A DNA stretch of 64,000 bases from Ectopseudomonas toyotomiensis (GTDB lineage: Bacteria; Pseudomonadota; Gammaproteobacteria; Pseudomonadales; Pseudomonadaceae): assembly GCF_900115695.1 (NCBI RefSeq), contig NZ_FOXK01000003.1, positions 434,001-498,000 on the forward strand, read 5' to 3'. Below are positions 49,617 to 57,532 of the stretch, piece by piece. Numbering within the stretch: the stretch's first letter is position 1; every line of letters begins with the position of its first letter. The notes beneath the pieces were generated by a model. It was not told the DNA's origin. It did no database searches and was given only the letters and a program-made list of their open reading frames with translations. The translations under genes and the position numbers were made by a program.

Positions 49617-49687
49617 TAGGGTGCGCTGCGCGCACCGGACCGGCACAAATCCCGAGGTTGTCTCGGTGCGCGCGGCGCACCCTACGG
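49617..49687. repeat. REP-like inverted repeat (GTAGGGTGCGC family) between atuG and atuH
   Basis: GTAGGGTGCGCTGCGCGCACC at the left mirrors GGTGCGCGCGGCGCACCCTAC at the right. It lies in the 309-base gap 49496-49804, which has no gene. Confidence 0.85.
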
Positions 49688-49702
49688 ATCGAGGCGCGCA
49701 CG

Positions 49703-49783
49703 TAGCCCGGATTGCATCCGGCCTACGAAGTCGAAACGGCATTCCCTCTCCCCCAGCCCCTCTCCCATAAATGGGAGAGGGGA
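49703..49783. repeat. two further palindromes in the atuG-atuH gap
   Basis: GTAGCCCGGATTGCATCCGG (49703-49722) is a short palindromic repeat, also seen at 52754-52774. CCCCTCTCCCA (49758-49768) and TGGGAGAGGGG (49773-49783) form an 11-bp stem with loop TAAA. Both are widespread types of intergenic repeat in pseudomonads. Confidence 0.75.
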
Positions 49784-49804
49784 GCGGAGCGTATCCCGCA
49801 GTGC

Positions 49805-50629
49805 TCAATCGACGAACAGGTCTGGCACCAGGCTGCCGCCAGCGGGATCGAAACGGTACTGTTCGAAGTCGTTGACGCCACGTTCGCGCAGGATGTCTTC
49901 GTCGATCAGCAGGCGGCCGGTGATGCTGCGGCCTTCGCTACTCAGGATGGCGTGGGCCGCGTCGGCCATGATCGCCGGAGTGCGCGCGCGCTTGAAGGCG
50001 TCGCGGCTGCCCAGTTCGAATTCGATGGCGGCGGTGGCGATCATGGTCTTCGGCCACAGCGAGTTGACGCTGATGCCGTACTTCTTGAACTCCTCACTCA
50101 TGCCCAGGCTAAGCATGCTCATGCCGTACTTGGTGACGGTGTAGGGGCCGTGCTGGGCGAACCACTTGGCGTCGAGATTGAGCGGCGGAGAGAGGTTGAG
50201 GATATGGCCGTTGGCGCTCTGCTTCAGGTACGGCAGGGCCGCCTGGCTGCAGACCATCACCGCGCGGGTGTTGATCTGGTACATCAGGTCGAAGCGCTTG
50301 GGTTCTAGTTTTTCCACGCCCACCAGCTTGATGGCCCCGGCGTTGTTGACGAGGGCGTCGATGCCGCCGAAATGCTCGGCGGCCTGGGCCATGGCGGCCG
50401 CCACGGCCTGTTCGTCACGCACGTCCAGCTGCAGGGCCAGCGCTTTGCCGCCTGCGGCTTCGACCTCGGCGGCGACGCTGAAGATGGTGCCTTCCAGTTT
50501 CGGGTGCGGCTCGGCGCTCTTGGCTGCGATGACGATATTGGCGCCATCGGCGGCGGCCTTGAGGGCGATTTCGCGGCCGATGCCACGGCTGGCGCCGGTG
50601 ATGAACAGGGTCTTGGCGGAAAGTGACAT
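49805..50629 (-). CDS. atuG: short-chain dehydrogenase of the terpene cluster
   Basis: 274-residue SDR. The cofactor loop is TGASRGIGREIAL near residue 11, NNAG is present (ALVNNAGAIKL), and the catalytic YxxxK is intact (YTVTKYGMSML). The fold is of the HSDL2-like type with a long substrate loop. Its likely role is oxidation or reduction of a hydroxyl or keto intermediate in citronellol/geraniol breakdown; the exact step is not established. ATG 50629 follows GAGGAAC. The symbol is by synteny. Confidence 0.85.
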   Translation of the reverse strand: MSLSAKTLFITGASRGIGREIALKAAADGANIVIAAKSAEPHPKLEGTIFSVAAEVEAAGGKALALQLDVRDEQAVAAAMAQAAEHFGGIDALVNNAGAIKLVGVEKLEPKRFDLMYQINTRAVMVCSQAALPYLKQSANGHILNLSPPLNLDAKWFAQHGPYTVTKYGMSMLSLGMSEEFKKYGISVNSLWPKTMIATAAIEFELGSRDAFKRARTPAIMADAAHAILSSEGRSITGRLLIDEDILRERGVNDFEQYRFDPAGGSLVPDLFVD

Positions 50630-50648
50630 GGGCGTTCCTCTTGTATGG

Positions 50649-50700
50649 GTAGAGTGCGCCGTGCGCACCGACGGGTTTTGGGTGCGCACGGCCTGCTAGG
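50649..50700. repeat. degenerate REP-like repeat between atuF and atuG
   Basis: GTAGAGTGCGCCGTGCGCACC at the left is intact. The right arm GGTGCGCACGGC lacks the terminal CACCCTAC. It is a worn member of the GTAGGGTGCGC family. Confidence 0.7.
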
Positions 50701-50715
50701 CGGCCCCCGCGACAC

Positions 50716-52701
50716 CTACGAGTTAGCTTCGATTTCCACCAGCAACTGGCGGCTCTTCACCTGGTCGCCCTGGCTCACGCCGACGCGGCGAACGATGCCG
50801 TCGATGCCGGCCTTGAGCGGGTGTTCCATCTTCATCGCTTCCAGCACCAGCAGCAGTTGCCCCTTGCTGACGCTGGCCCCCTCGGCGACCAGTACCTCGA
50901 CTATGGCGCCATCCATCGGCGCCTTCACCGTGCCGCTGCTGGCGGCGTTCTGGCCACCGGCCGGCTCGTGGGTGACATCCAGCAGTTCCAGGTTGCCATG
51001 CTCACCGTACAGCCACAGGCGCTCGCCTTCGATGTGGTAGGCCTGGCGGCGGCGCACGCCGTCCAGCTCCAGGGTCAACCAGCGGCCATCGCTGGCCAGC
51101 AGGCGCAGGGGTAGCTGGTCCTCGCCCCGACGCACGCAAAGGTGCGCTTGCGTGCCGCTGGCGATCACGTCCAGTTCCACGGCGTGCTTGTGTTCCCCCT
51201 GCTTGAGGACGAAACGCCAGGGCGCGCTGCCGGCGCTACGCCAGCCGGACAGGCCGGGCTGGTGCGCGCGAGCGTTGGCCGAGGTCTGGTAGAGCAGGGC
51301 GGCGGCCATGGCCAGCTCGGCCAGGCTGGCCGGGTGCGGATGCAGGCTGGGGTCATCAGCGAAGTGCTCGGCGATGAATGCTGTAGTGGCGTTGCCAGCG
51401 GCGAACTGCGGGTGCTTGAGCAGGTTGGCGAGAAAGCGCTGGTTGCCGTTCACGCCCAGCAGCACGCACTGCTCGACGGCGCGTAACAGCTTGCGCCGGG
51501 CTTCGTCGCGGGTTTCGCCGTAGGCGATGACCTTGGCCAGCATCGGGTCGTAGAAGGGGGTGACGGCCTGGCCCTCGACCAGGCCGTGATCGATGCGCAC
51601 GCCAGCCAACAATTCGGGTTCCCAGCGCAGTACCTGGCCGGTTTGCGGCAGGAAGCCGGCGGCCGAATCCTCGGCGTACAGGCGCACTTCCATGGCATGA
51701 CCGTTGAGGCGGATTTCGTCTTGTCGAAGTGGCAGGGGCTGGCCCTCGGCCACGCGAATCTGCCAGGCCACCAGATCCTGACCGGTGATCAGCTCGGTGA
51801 CTGGGTGTTCCACCTGCAGGCGGGTGTTCATTTCCAGGAAGAAGAACTCGCCGCTGGCGTCGAGGAGGAATTCCACGGTGCCGGCGCCAACGTAGTTCAC
51901 CGATGCTGCAGCCTTGACCGCCGCTTCGCCCATGGCCTTGCGCAGCTCGGGCGTCATCACCGGGCAGGGCGCTTCCTCGACCACCTTCTGGTGGCGACGC
52001 TGCACCGAGCAGTCGCGCTCGCCGAGGTAGACGATATTGCCCTGCTGGTCGCCGAACACCTGAATTTCGACATGGCGCGGGCGGATCACCGCGCGCTCGA
52101 GTATCAGCTCGCCGGAGCCGAAGGCATTCTGCGCCTCCGAGCGGGCGGTGCGGATCTGCCCCAGCAGTTCGGAGGATTCCTGTACCAGGCGCATGCCGCG
52201 GCCGCCGCCACCGGCGCTGGCCTTGATCATCAGCGGGTAACCGATGCGTTCGGCTTCGCTGGCCAGGGTTTCGTCATCCTGGGCGGCGCCCTCAAAGCCG
52301 GGAATGCAGGGTACGCCGGCCTCCAGCATGGCGATCTTCGACAGGCGCTTGCTGCCCATCAGGTGGATGGCGGAAGCGGTCGGGCCGATGAAGACGATAC
52401 CGGCTGCTTCACAGGCGCGGGCGAAATCGGCGTTTTCGGAGAGGAAGCCATAGCCGGGGTGGATGGCGTCGGCGCCGGTCTTGCGCGCGGCTTCGATGAT
52501 GGCGTCGATGCGCAGGTAGGACTGGTTGACCTGGGCCGGGCCGATGCACACGGCTTCGTCGGCGATCTGCACGTGGCGGGCGTCGGCATCGGCCTCGGAG
52601 TACACCGCCACGGTGCGGTAGCCAAGCTCAATGGCGGTGCGCATCACCCGGCAGGCGATCTCGCCACGGTTGGCGATCAGGATCTTGTTGAAGGCGGGCA
52701 T
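50716..52701 (-). CDS. atuF: geranyl-CoA carboxylase biotin-carrying alpha subunit
   Basis: 661-residue acyl-CoA carboxylase subunit that carboxylates its own biotin with ATP and bicarbonate. The biotin carboxylase half (1-450) begins FNKILIANRGEIACRVMRTA and has the ATP-grasp loop KASAGGGGRGMRLV. The C-terminal biotinyl domain carries the lysine in VLEAMKMEHPLK. With AtuC it carboxylates cis-geranyl-CoA. It cannot be separated from methylcrotonyl-CoA carboxylase (LiuD) by motifs alone; AtuA and AtuR nearby and the lack of liuA/liuE favour atuF. ATG 52701 starts the conserved domain. Confidence 0.9.
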   Translation of the reverse strand: MPAFNKILIANRGEIACRVMRTAIELGYRTVAVYSEADADARHVQIADEAVCIGPAQVNQSYLRIDAIIEAARKTGADAIHPGYGFLSENADFARACEAAGIVFIGPTASAIHLMGSKRLSKIAMLEAGVPCIPGFEGAAQDDETLASEAERIGYPLMIKASAGGGGRGMRLVQESSELLGQIRTARSEAQNAFGSGELILERAVIRPRHVEIQVFGDQQGNIVYLGERDCSVQRRHQKVVEEAPCPVMTPELRKAMGEAAVKAAASVNYVGAGTVEFLLDASGEFFFLEMNTRLQVEHPVTELITGQDLVAWQIRVAEGQPLPLRQDEIRLNGHAMEVRLYAEDSAAGFLPQTGQVLRWEPELLAGVRIDHGLVEGQAVTPFYDPMLAKVIAYGETRDEARRKLLRAVEQCVLLGVNGNQRFLANLLKHPQFAAGNATTAFIAEHFADDPSLHPHPASLAELAMAAALLYQTSANARAHQPGLSGWRSAGSAPWRFVLKQGEHKHAVELDVIASGTQAHLCVRRGEDQLPLRLLASDGRWLTLELDGVRRRQAYHIEGERLWLYGEHGNLELLDVTHEPAGGQNAASSGTVKAPMDGAIVEVLVAEGASVSKGQLLLVLEAMKMEHPLKAGIDGIVRRVGVSQGDQVKSRQLLVEIEANS

Positions 52702-52753
52702 CTTTGTGCTCCTGCTGTGGATGCAATCCGGGGAATCATTTTGGTGAGCGTTC

Positions 52754-52853
52754 CCGGATTGCATCCGGGCTACGTTCTATTTGTTCCCTCTCCCCTTGGG
52801 GAGAGGGTTTGGGAAAGGGGGCAACAGCACCCTCTCCCGCAAGCGGGAGAGGG
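52754..52853. repeat. cluster of palindromic repeats between atuE and atuF
   Basis: Three units lie in the 157-base gap: CCCGGATTGCATCCGGGC (52753-52770), CCCTCTCCCCTTGGGGAGAGGG without a true loop (52786-52807), and CCCTCTCCCGC/GCGGGAGAGGG (52830-52853). The first two types also occur at 49703-49783. Confidence 0.75.
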
Positions 52854-52858
52854 GGCTA

Positions 52859-53656
52859 TTACTGGGCCCACTTCGGCTTGCGTTTCTGCACGAAGGCCAT
52901 GGTGCCTTCGACACCCTCGGCGCCTGTGACGGCAGCAGCGAATTGTTCGGCGGCGCGGTCGAGCAGCGGGCCGAGGGCTTCGCGTTCGCTGGCCAGCAGC
53001 AGGGCCTTGGTCTGGGCGTTGGCCTGCGGCGCACACTGGCGAATCTGTTCCAGGGTCTCGTCCAGGCGCTGCGCCAGTGCGATCTCGTCGTTCTCGCAGT
53101 AGTGCACCAGGCCCAGGCGCAGCGCCTCGGCACCGTCGAAGCGGGCGGCGGTCAGCGCCAGGCGGCGCGCCTGGGTCAGGCCGATGCGCCGCACCACGAA
53201 GGGGGCGATCTGCGCCGGCAGTATGCCTAGCGTGGTTTCCGGCAGGCCGAACTTGGCGCCGCTGGTGGCGATGGCCACGTCGGACACGCAAGCCAGGCCG
53301 AAACCACCGCCGAGCACGGCGCCTTCCAGCACCGCCACCAGTACCTGCGGTGCGGCCTGGGCCTCTTCCAGCAGTGCACCGAAGGCGCGGTTCAGTTCGC
53401 GGTAGGCGTCGCCCCCTTGAGCACGCGCGCCGGCCATGTCCTTGATATCGCCGCCGGCGCAGAAGTGGCCGCTCGCGCCGCGCAGGACGACGGCACGCAC
53501 GTTCGGGTCATGGCGCACGGCCTCCAAGGTGGCGCGCAGTTCGCCGACCATGGTCAGACTCATGGCGTTGCGGCTGTCCGGCCGGTTGAGGGTGACGTGC
53601 AGCACGCCACCTTCGAGGCTCAGCAGCAGGGTTTCGCAGGAGGGCAGATCGTTCAT
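52859..53656 (-). CDS. atuE: isohexenylglutaconyl-CoA hydratase (crotonase family)
   Basis: 265-residue enoyl-CoA hydratase-like enzyme expected to hydrate isohexenyl-glutaconyl-CoA after the geranyl-CoA carboxylase step. The oxyanion-hole segments are GASGHFCAGGDIKDM and EGAVLGGGFGLACVSDVAIA, and the TLGILPAQIAPFV region carries the usual catalytic loop. ATG 53656 gives MNDLPSCETLLLSLEGG. It sits between carboxylase alpha and the acyl-CoA dehydrogenase genes, as in the P. aeruginosa atu cluster. The paralogous LiuC is the alternative. Confidence 0.88.
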   Translation of the reverse strand: MNDLPSCETLLLSLEGGVLHVTLNRPDSRNAMSLTMVGELRATLEAVRHDPNVRAVVLRGASGHFCAGGDIKDMAGARAQGGDAYRELNRAFGALLEEAQAAPQVLVAVLEGAVLGGGFGLACVSDVAIATSGAKFGLPETTLGILPAQIAPFVVRRIGLTQARRLALTAARFDGAEALRLGLVHYCENDEIALAQRLDETLEQIRQCAPQANAQTKALLLASEREALGPLLDRAAEQFAAAVTGAEGVEGTMAFVQKRKPKWAQ

Positions 53657-53669
53657 TGCATACCTCGGT

Positions 53670-53725
53670 GTAGGACGGGTGAAACCCGCCGCTGCGCTGT
53701 GGGTGGCGGGTTGCACCCGCCCTAC
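53670..53725. repeat. inverted repeat between atuD and atuE
   Basis: GTAGGACGGGTGAAACCCGCC and GGCGGGTTGCACCCGCCCTAC are complementary with few mismatches. It is a different repeat type from the GTAGGGTGCGC family. Confidence 0.8.
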
Positions 53726-53738
53726 GAAGAGTGGTGGC

Positions 53739-54899
53739 TCAGCCCTTCTTTTTCCCCGGCAGAATGCCCATCAGCTTGCAGATGATGCCGAGCATGATTT
53801 CGTCGGCGCCGCCGCCGATGCTGACCAGGCGCACGTCGCGGTAGGCACGCGACACCGGGTTGTCCCACATGAAGCCCATGCCGCCCCAGTACTGCAGGCA
53901 GGCGTCGGATACCTCGCGGCCCAGGCGCCCGGCCTTGAGCTTGGCCATCGACGCCAGCTTGGTCACGTCGCGACCCTTCACGTACTGTTCGGTGGCCTGG
54001 TAGACCAGTGCGCGCAGGCACTCGATCTCCGTCTGCAGTTCGGCCATGCGGAAGTGGATGACCTGGTTGTCGATCAGCGGTTGGCCAAAGGTGTGGCGCT
54101 GCTTGCAATAGTCGATGGTGCTGTCGACGCAGTGTTCCAGGCCCTTGATCATGTTGGCCGCGCCGAACAGGCGCTCTTCCTGGAACTGCAGCATCTGCAT
54201 CATGAAGCCGGCGCCTTCGTGGCCGATGCGGTAGCGCTGCGGCACGCGCACGTTGTCGAAGAACACCTGGGCGGTCTCCGAGCTGCGCATGCCGAGCTTG
54301 TCCAGGTGCGGGCTGACGCTGATGCCCGGGGTCTTCATCGGCACCATGATCAGCGATTTGTTGACGTGCGGCTTGTCGTCCGAGGTGTTGGCCAGCAGGC
54401 AGATAAAGTCGGCCGACGGCGAGTTGGTGATCCACATCTTGCTGCCATTGATCACGTAGTCGTCGCCGTCCTTGCGCGCGGTGGTCTTCAGGCCCGCCAC
54501 GTCGGAGCCGGCGCCGACCTCGGATACGCCGATGCAGCCGACCATCTCGCCGCTGATGGCAGGGCGCAGGAATTCTTCGCGCAGCTCGTCCGAGCCGAAG
54601 CGCGCCAGGGCCGGGGTGCACATGTCGGTCTGCACGCCGATGGACATGGGGATGCCGCCGCAATGAATGGTGCCGAACTCTTCGGCGGCGACGATCGAGT
54701 AGCTGTAGTCCAGGCCCATGCCGCCGAATTTCTCCGGCTTGGAGATGCCCAGCAGGCCCAGCTCGCCGGCTTTCCTGAAAATATCGTGGATCGGGAAGCG
54801 GCCTTCCTTTTCCCACTCATCGACGTGCGGGTTGATTTCCTTGTCGACGAAATTGCGGACGGTACGGCGGAGTTCCTCGTGTTCCTGGGTGAAGATCAT
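53739..54899 (-). CDS. atuD: citronellyl-CoA dehydrogenase (acyl-CoA dehydrogenase family)
   Basis: 386-residue FAD enzyme that introduces the alpha-beta double bond in citronellyl-CoA and passes electrons to ETF. The family motifs are GCIGVSEVGAGSDVAGL and YVINGSKMWITNSPSADF, followed by HFRMAELQTEIECLRALVYQ and the late FMWDNPVSRAYRDVR. The C-terminal KKKG run is short. EtfBA and EtfD for its electrons are encoded in the same window. The substrate is assigned from the cluster. Confidence 0.9.
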   Translation of the reverse strand: MIFTQEHEELRRTVRNFVDKEINPHVDEWEKEGRFPIHDIFRKAGELGLLGISKPEKFGGMGLDYSYSIVAAEEFGTIHCGGIPMSIGVQTDMCTPALARFGSDELREEFLRPAISGEMVGCIGVSEVGAGSDVAGLKTTARKDGDDYVINGSKMWITNSPSADFICLLANTSDDKPHVNKSLIMVPMKTPGISVSPHLDKLGMRSSETAQVFFDNVRVPQRYRIGHEGAGFMMQMLQFQEERLFGAANMIKGLEHCVDSTIDYCKQRHTFGQPLIDNQVIHFRMAELQTEIECLRALVYQATEQYVKGRDVTKLASMAKLKAGRLGREVSDACLQYWGGMGFMWDNPVSRAYRDVRLVSIGGGADEIMLGIICKLMGILPGKKKG

Positions 54900-54914
54900 T
54901 GTTGTTTTTCTCCA

Positions 54915-54972
54915 GTAGGGTGCGCCGTGCGCACCAGCTCAGGTGTTTTGGTGCGCACGGCGCACCCTACGG
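54915..54972. repeat. REP-like inverted repeat between atuC and atuD
   Basis: GTAGGGTGCGCCGTGCGCACC and GGTGCGCACGGCGCACCCTAC are exact 21-base complements around a 16-base centre. Its right edge touches the atuC stop codon. This is the most perfect member of the family here. Confidence 0.9.
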
Positions 54973-56589
54973 TCAGAATCTCGCGACGCCGAAGCTGCTT
55001 TTCTTCAGCGGTCGCAGGTTGGCTTCGGCGCAGATGTCCAGCAGAAAGCCCAGTAGCTTGCGGGTGTCGCGCGGGTCGATCAGGCCGTCGTCCCACAGGC
55101 TGGCGGTGCCATAGAGGGCCGTGGACTGGCTATCGAGTTTCTGCGCGGTCACGGTTTCCAGCATGTCGAGCATCTTCGGATCGGCTTCCTTGCCCTCCTT
55201 GGCGTGCTTGTCCTCGGTGACGATGCGCAGCACCTTGCCGGCCTGGGCGCCGCCCATCACAGCGGTCTTGCTGTTGGGCCAGGCGAAGATGAAGCGCGGG
55301 TCGAGGCCGCGGCCGCACATGGCGTAGTTGCCGGCGCCGTAGGAACCGCCGACGACGATGGTCAGCTTGGGTACCGTGGCGTTGGCCACCGCCTGGATCA
55401 TCTTCGAGCCGTGCTTGATCACGCCGTTCTGTTCCGATTCCGTGCCGACCATGAAGCCGGTGGTGTTGTGGAAGAACAGGATCGGCGTGTTGCTCTGCTC
55501 GCACAGCTGGATGAACTGCGCCGCCTTGGCCGCGCCTTGCGGGGTGATCGGGCCGTTGTTGCCGATGAAGCCGCAGGCCTGGCCTTCGATCTGCAGATGG
55601 CCGCAGACGGTCTGGCTGTCGAACTCATTCTTGAAGTCGAGGAACTCAGAGCCATCGGCGAGGCGCGCGATGATCTCGCGTACGTCGTAGGGTTTCTTGG
55701 CATCGGCCGGCACCAGGCCGAGCAGTTCCTCGGCCGGGTACAGCGGTTCGCGCCAGGTGCGTTTCTCACGTGCCGGCAGCTGCTGGTTCCACGGCAGCAT
55801 GCCGACTATCTCGCGTGCCAGGCGCACGCCGTCGGCGTCGTTCTCGGCCAGGTATTCAGCCGTGCCGGCGACCTGAGCGTGCATCTCGGCGCCACCGAGT
55901 TGCTCGTCGGTAGCGATCTCGCCGGTGGCGGCCTTGAGCAGAGGCGGGCCGGCGAGGAACATCTTGGCCTTGCCGCGTACCACTACCACGTAGTCCGACA
56001 GGCCAGGCTGGTAAGCCCCGCCTGCGGTGCTGGAGCCGTGCACCACGGTGATCTGCGGTAGGCCCATGGCGGACATGCGCGCCTGGTTGGCGAAGCCGCG
56101 TGCGCCCTCGACGAAGATGTCGGCGGCGTAGTTGAGGTTGGCGCCGCCGCTTTCGGCCAGGGTCACCACCGGCAGCTTGTTCTCGAAGGCGATCTGCTGC
56201 AGGCGCAGCGATTTCTTCAGGCCAGTGGGGGAGATGGTGCCGCCCTTGATCGCGCTGTTGTTGGCGATCACCAGGCAGCGCACGCCGGCGATGTAGCCGA
56301 TGCCGGCGATCAGGCCGCCACCGGCCTGGCTGCCGTCCTTGTCGTCGTGCAGCTTGTAGCCGGCCAGCGAGGACAGCTCAAGGAAGGGCGCGCCGGCATC
56401 GAGCAGCAGGTTGATGCGTTCACGCGGCAGCAACTGGCCGCGCTTGTCGAACTTGGCCTTGGCCTCCTGTGCCTTGTCGAGCACCTTCTGTTCCACGTCG
56501 CGGAAGGTCGCGATGGCCGCCAGCATGGCTTCGCGGTTCTGCACGAAGGCTTCGCCATGCACGTCGATTTCCGATTGGATCACGGGCAT
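54973..56589 (-). CDS. atuC: geranyl-CoA carboxylase carboxyltransferase beta subunit
   Basis: 538-residue carboxyltransferase that moves the carboxyl group from AtuF biotin to geranyl-CoA. Two crotonase-like halves are visible: LPVVTLAESGGANLNYAAD and TVVHGSSTAGGAYQPGLSDY in the first, IVVGGSYGAGNYAMCGRG and RFIFAWPNSKTAVMGGAQ in the second. It is homologous to MccB/LiuB; the atu context decides the name. AtuB begins four bases upstream, the only tight junction in the operon. Confidence 0.92.
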   Translation of the reverse strand: MPVIQSEIDVHGEAFVQNREAMLAAIATFRDVEQKVLDKAQEAKAKFDKRGQLLPRERINLLLDAGAPFLELSSLAGYKLHDDKDGSQAGGGLIAGIGYIAGVRCLVIANNSAIKGGTISPTGLKKSLRLQQIAFENKLPVVTLAESGGANLNYAADIFVEGARGFANQARMSAMGLPQITVVHGSSTAGGAYQPGLSDYVVVVRGKAKMFLAGPPLLKAATGEIATDEQLGGAEMHAQVAGTAEYLAENDADGVRLAREIVGMLPWNQQLPAREKRTWREPLYPAEELLGLVPADAKKPYDVREIIARLADGSEFLDFKNEFDSQTVCGHLQIEGQACGFIGNNGPITPQGAAKAAQFIQLCEQSNTPILFFHNTTGFMVGTESEQNGVIKHGSKMIQAVANATVPKLTIVVGGSYGAGNYAMCGRGLDPRFIFAWPNSKTAVMGGAQAGKVLRIVTEDKHAKEGKEADPKMLDMLETVTAQKLDSQSTALYGTASLWDDGLIDPRDTRKLLGFLLDICAEANLRPLKKSSFGVARF

Positions 56590-56593
56590 CGCC

Positions 56594-57463
56594 TTACTCC
56601 TGATCTTTCAGTACGTCGGGCAGATAGGCCCGGTGGAAACCGTTGTAGGGCTCGCTGTTCTTGGCCTTGCCCAGCGTCCAGGCACGGGTGCCCTGGCTGG
56701 CGGCACCGTCGATACGGATGGTGTTGCCGCTGATGAAGTTGGCGCCGGGGCTGAGCAGGAAGACGATGGCCGCGGCGACCTCGGACTCGCTGCCGATGCG
56801 TTGCAGCGGCACGTGATCCTTGAGGTTGCGGATCATGTTCTTCATCGACTCGGGGTAGGTGTCCATGCCACTGGAGGCAATCCAGCCCGGCGCCACGGCG
56901 TTGACCCGCACGCCGGCATGGCCCCACTCGTAGGCGGCGGTCTTGGTGAGGTTCTCCATGCCGGCACGTGCGGCACCGGAATGGCCCATGCCGGGCATGC
57001 CGCCCCACATGTCGGCGAGCATGTTGACGATGCTGCCACCGTGCTTGCTCATGCTTTGCAGGAAGACTTCCTTGGCCACCAGAAAACCGCCCACCAGGTT
57101 GGTGCGCACCACGGTCTCGAAGCCTTTCTGGTTGATGCCGATCAGCGGCGCGGGGAACTGGCCGCCGGCGTTGTTGACCAGGTTATGGATGCGTCCGCGT
57201 TGCGCAATCACCGCGCCGACCATGGCCTTCACCGCGTCTTCGTCACGGATGTCGCAGGCCTGGAAGCTGGCGCTGCCGCCATCTTCGATGATCTCGGCGC
57301 GGGTCTTCTCCAGCTTCTCCTGCTTGCGCCCCACCAGCACCACATGGGCACCCAGGTGGGCCAGCTCGTGGGCCACGCAGCGACCGATGCCGCTGCCACC
57401 GCCGGTGACCAGGATGGTCTGATCGGCGAACAGGCCAGGCTTGAATACGGAGTCGTAGCTCAT
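56594..57463 (-). CDS. atuB: SDR-family protein of the terpene cluster (dienoyl-CoA reductase-like)
   Basis: 289-residue short-chain dehydrogenase. The cofactor loop TGGGSGIGRCVAHEL and NNAGGQFPAP are intact. At the usual YxxxK position the sequence reads GHSGAARAGMENLTK, so tyrosine and lysine are replaced. The pattern resembles peroxisomal 2,4-dienoyl-CoA reductases (HxGxAKA), which favours a reductase acting on an unsaturated CoA ester. The step in the atu pathway is unknown. The symbol is by synteny. Confidence 0.87.
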   Translation of the reverse strand: MSYDSVFKPGLFADQTILVTGGGSGIGRCVAHELAHLGAHVVLVGRKQEKLEKTRAEIIEDGGSASFQACDIRDEDAVKAMVGAVIAQRGRIHNLVNNAGGQFPAPLIGINQKGFETVVRTNLVGGFLVAKEVFLQSMSKHGGSIVNMLADMWGGMPGMGHSGAARAGMENLTKTAAYEWGHAGVRVNAVAPGWIASSGMDTYPESMKNMIRNLKDHVPLQRIGSESEVAAAIVFLLSPGANFISGNTIRIDGAASQGTRAWTLGKAKNSEPYNGFHRAYLPDVLKDQE

Positions 57464-57488
57464 TGTTCTTGTTGTCCTGAGTGATTTC

Positions 57489-57532
57489 GGTGCGCGCAGC
57501 GCACCCTACGGGCGGGGTGCGCCGTGCGCACC
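57489..57532. repeat. rearranged GTGCGC repeat overlapping the end of atuA
   Basis: GGTGCGCGCAGCGCACCCTACG is followed directly by GGGTGCGCCGTGCGCACC, that is, the two arms in the reverse order from the other copies. Bases 57506-57532 encode the last eight residues and the TAG stop of atuA. Confidence 0.8.

Noticed and set aside
49703..49783. Possible CRISPR-like repeats in the atuG-atuH gap
   Set aside because: The units differ from one another, are not evenly spaced and have no spacers or cas genes; they are REP-type palindromes.
50716..56589. A leucine/isovalerate (liu) operon
   Set aside because: Carboxylase, hydratase and dehydrogenase genes would fit, but there is no HMG-CoA lyase, while AtuA and a divergent TetR repressor are present, which marks the atu cluster.
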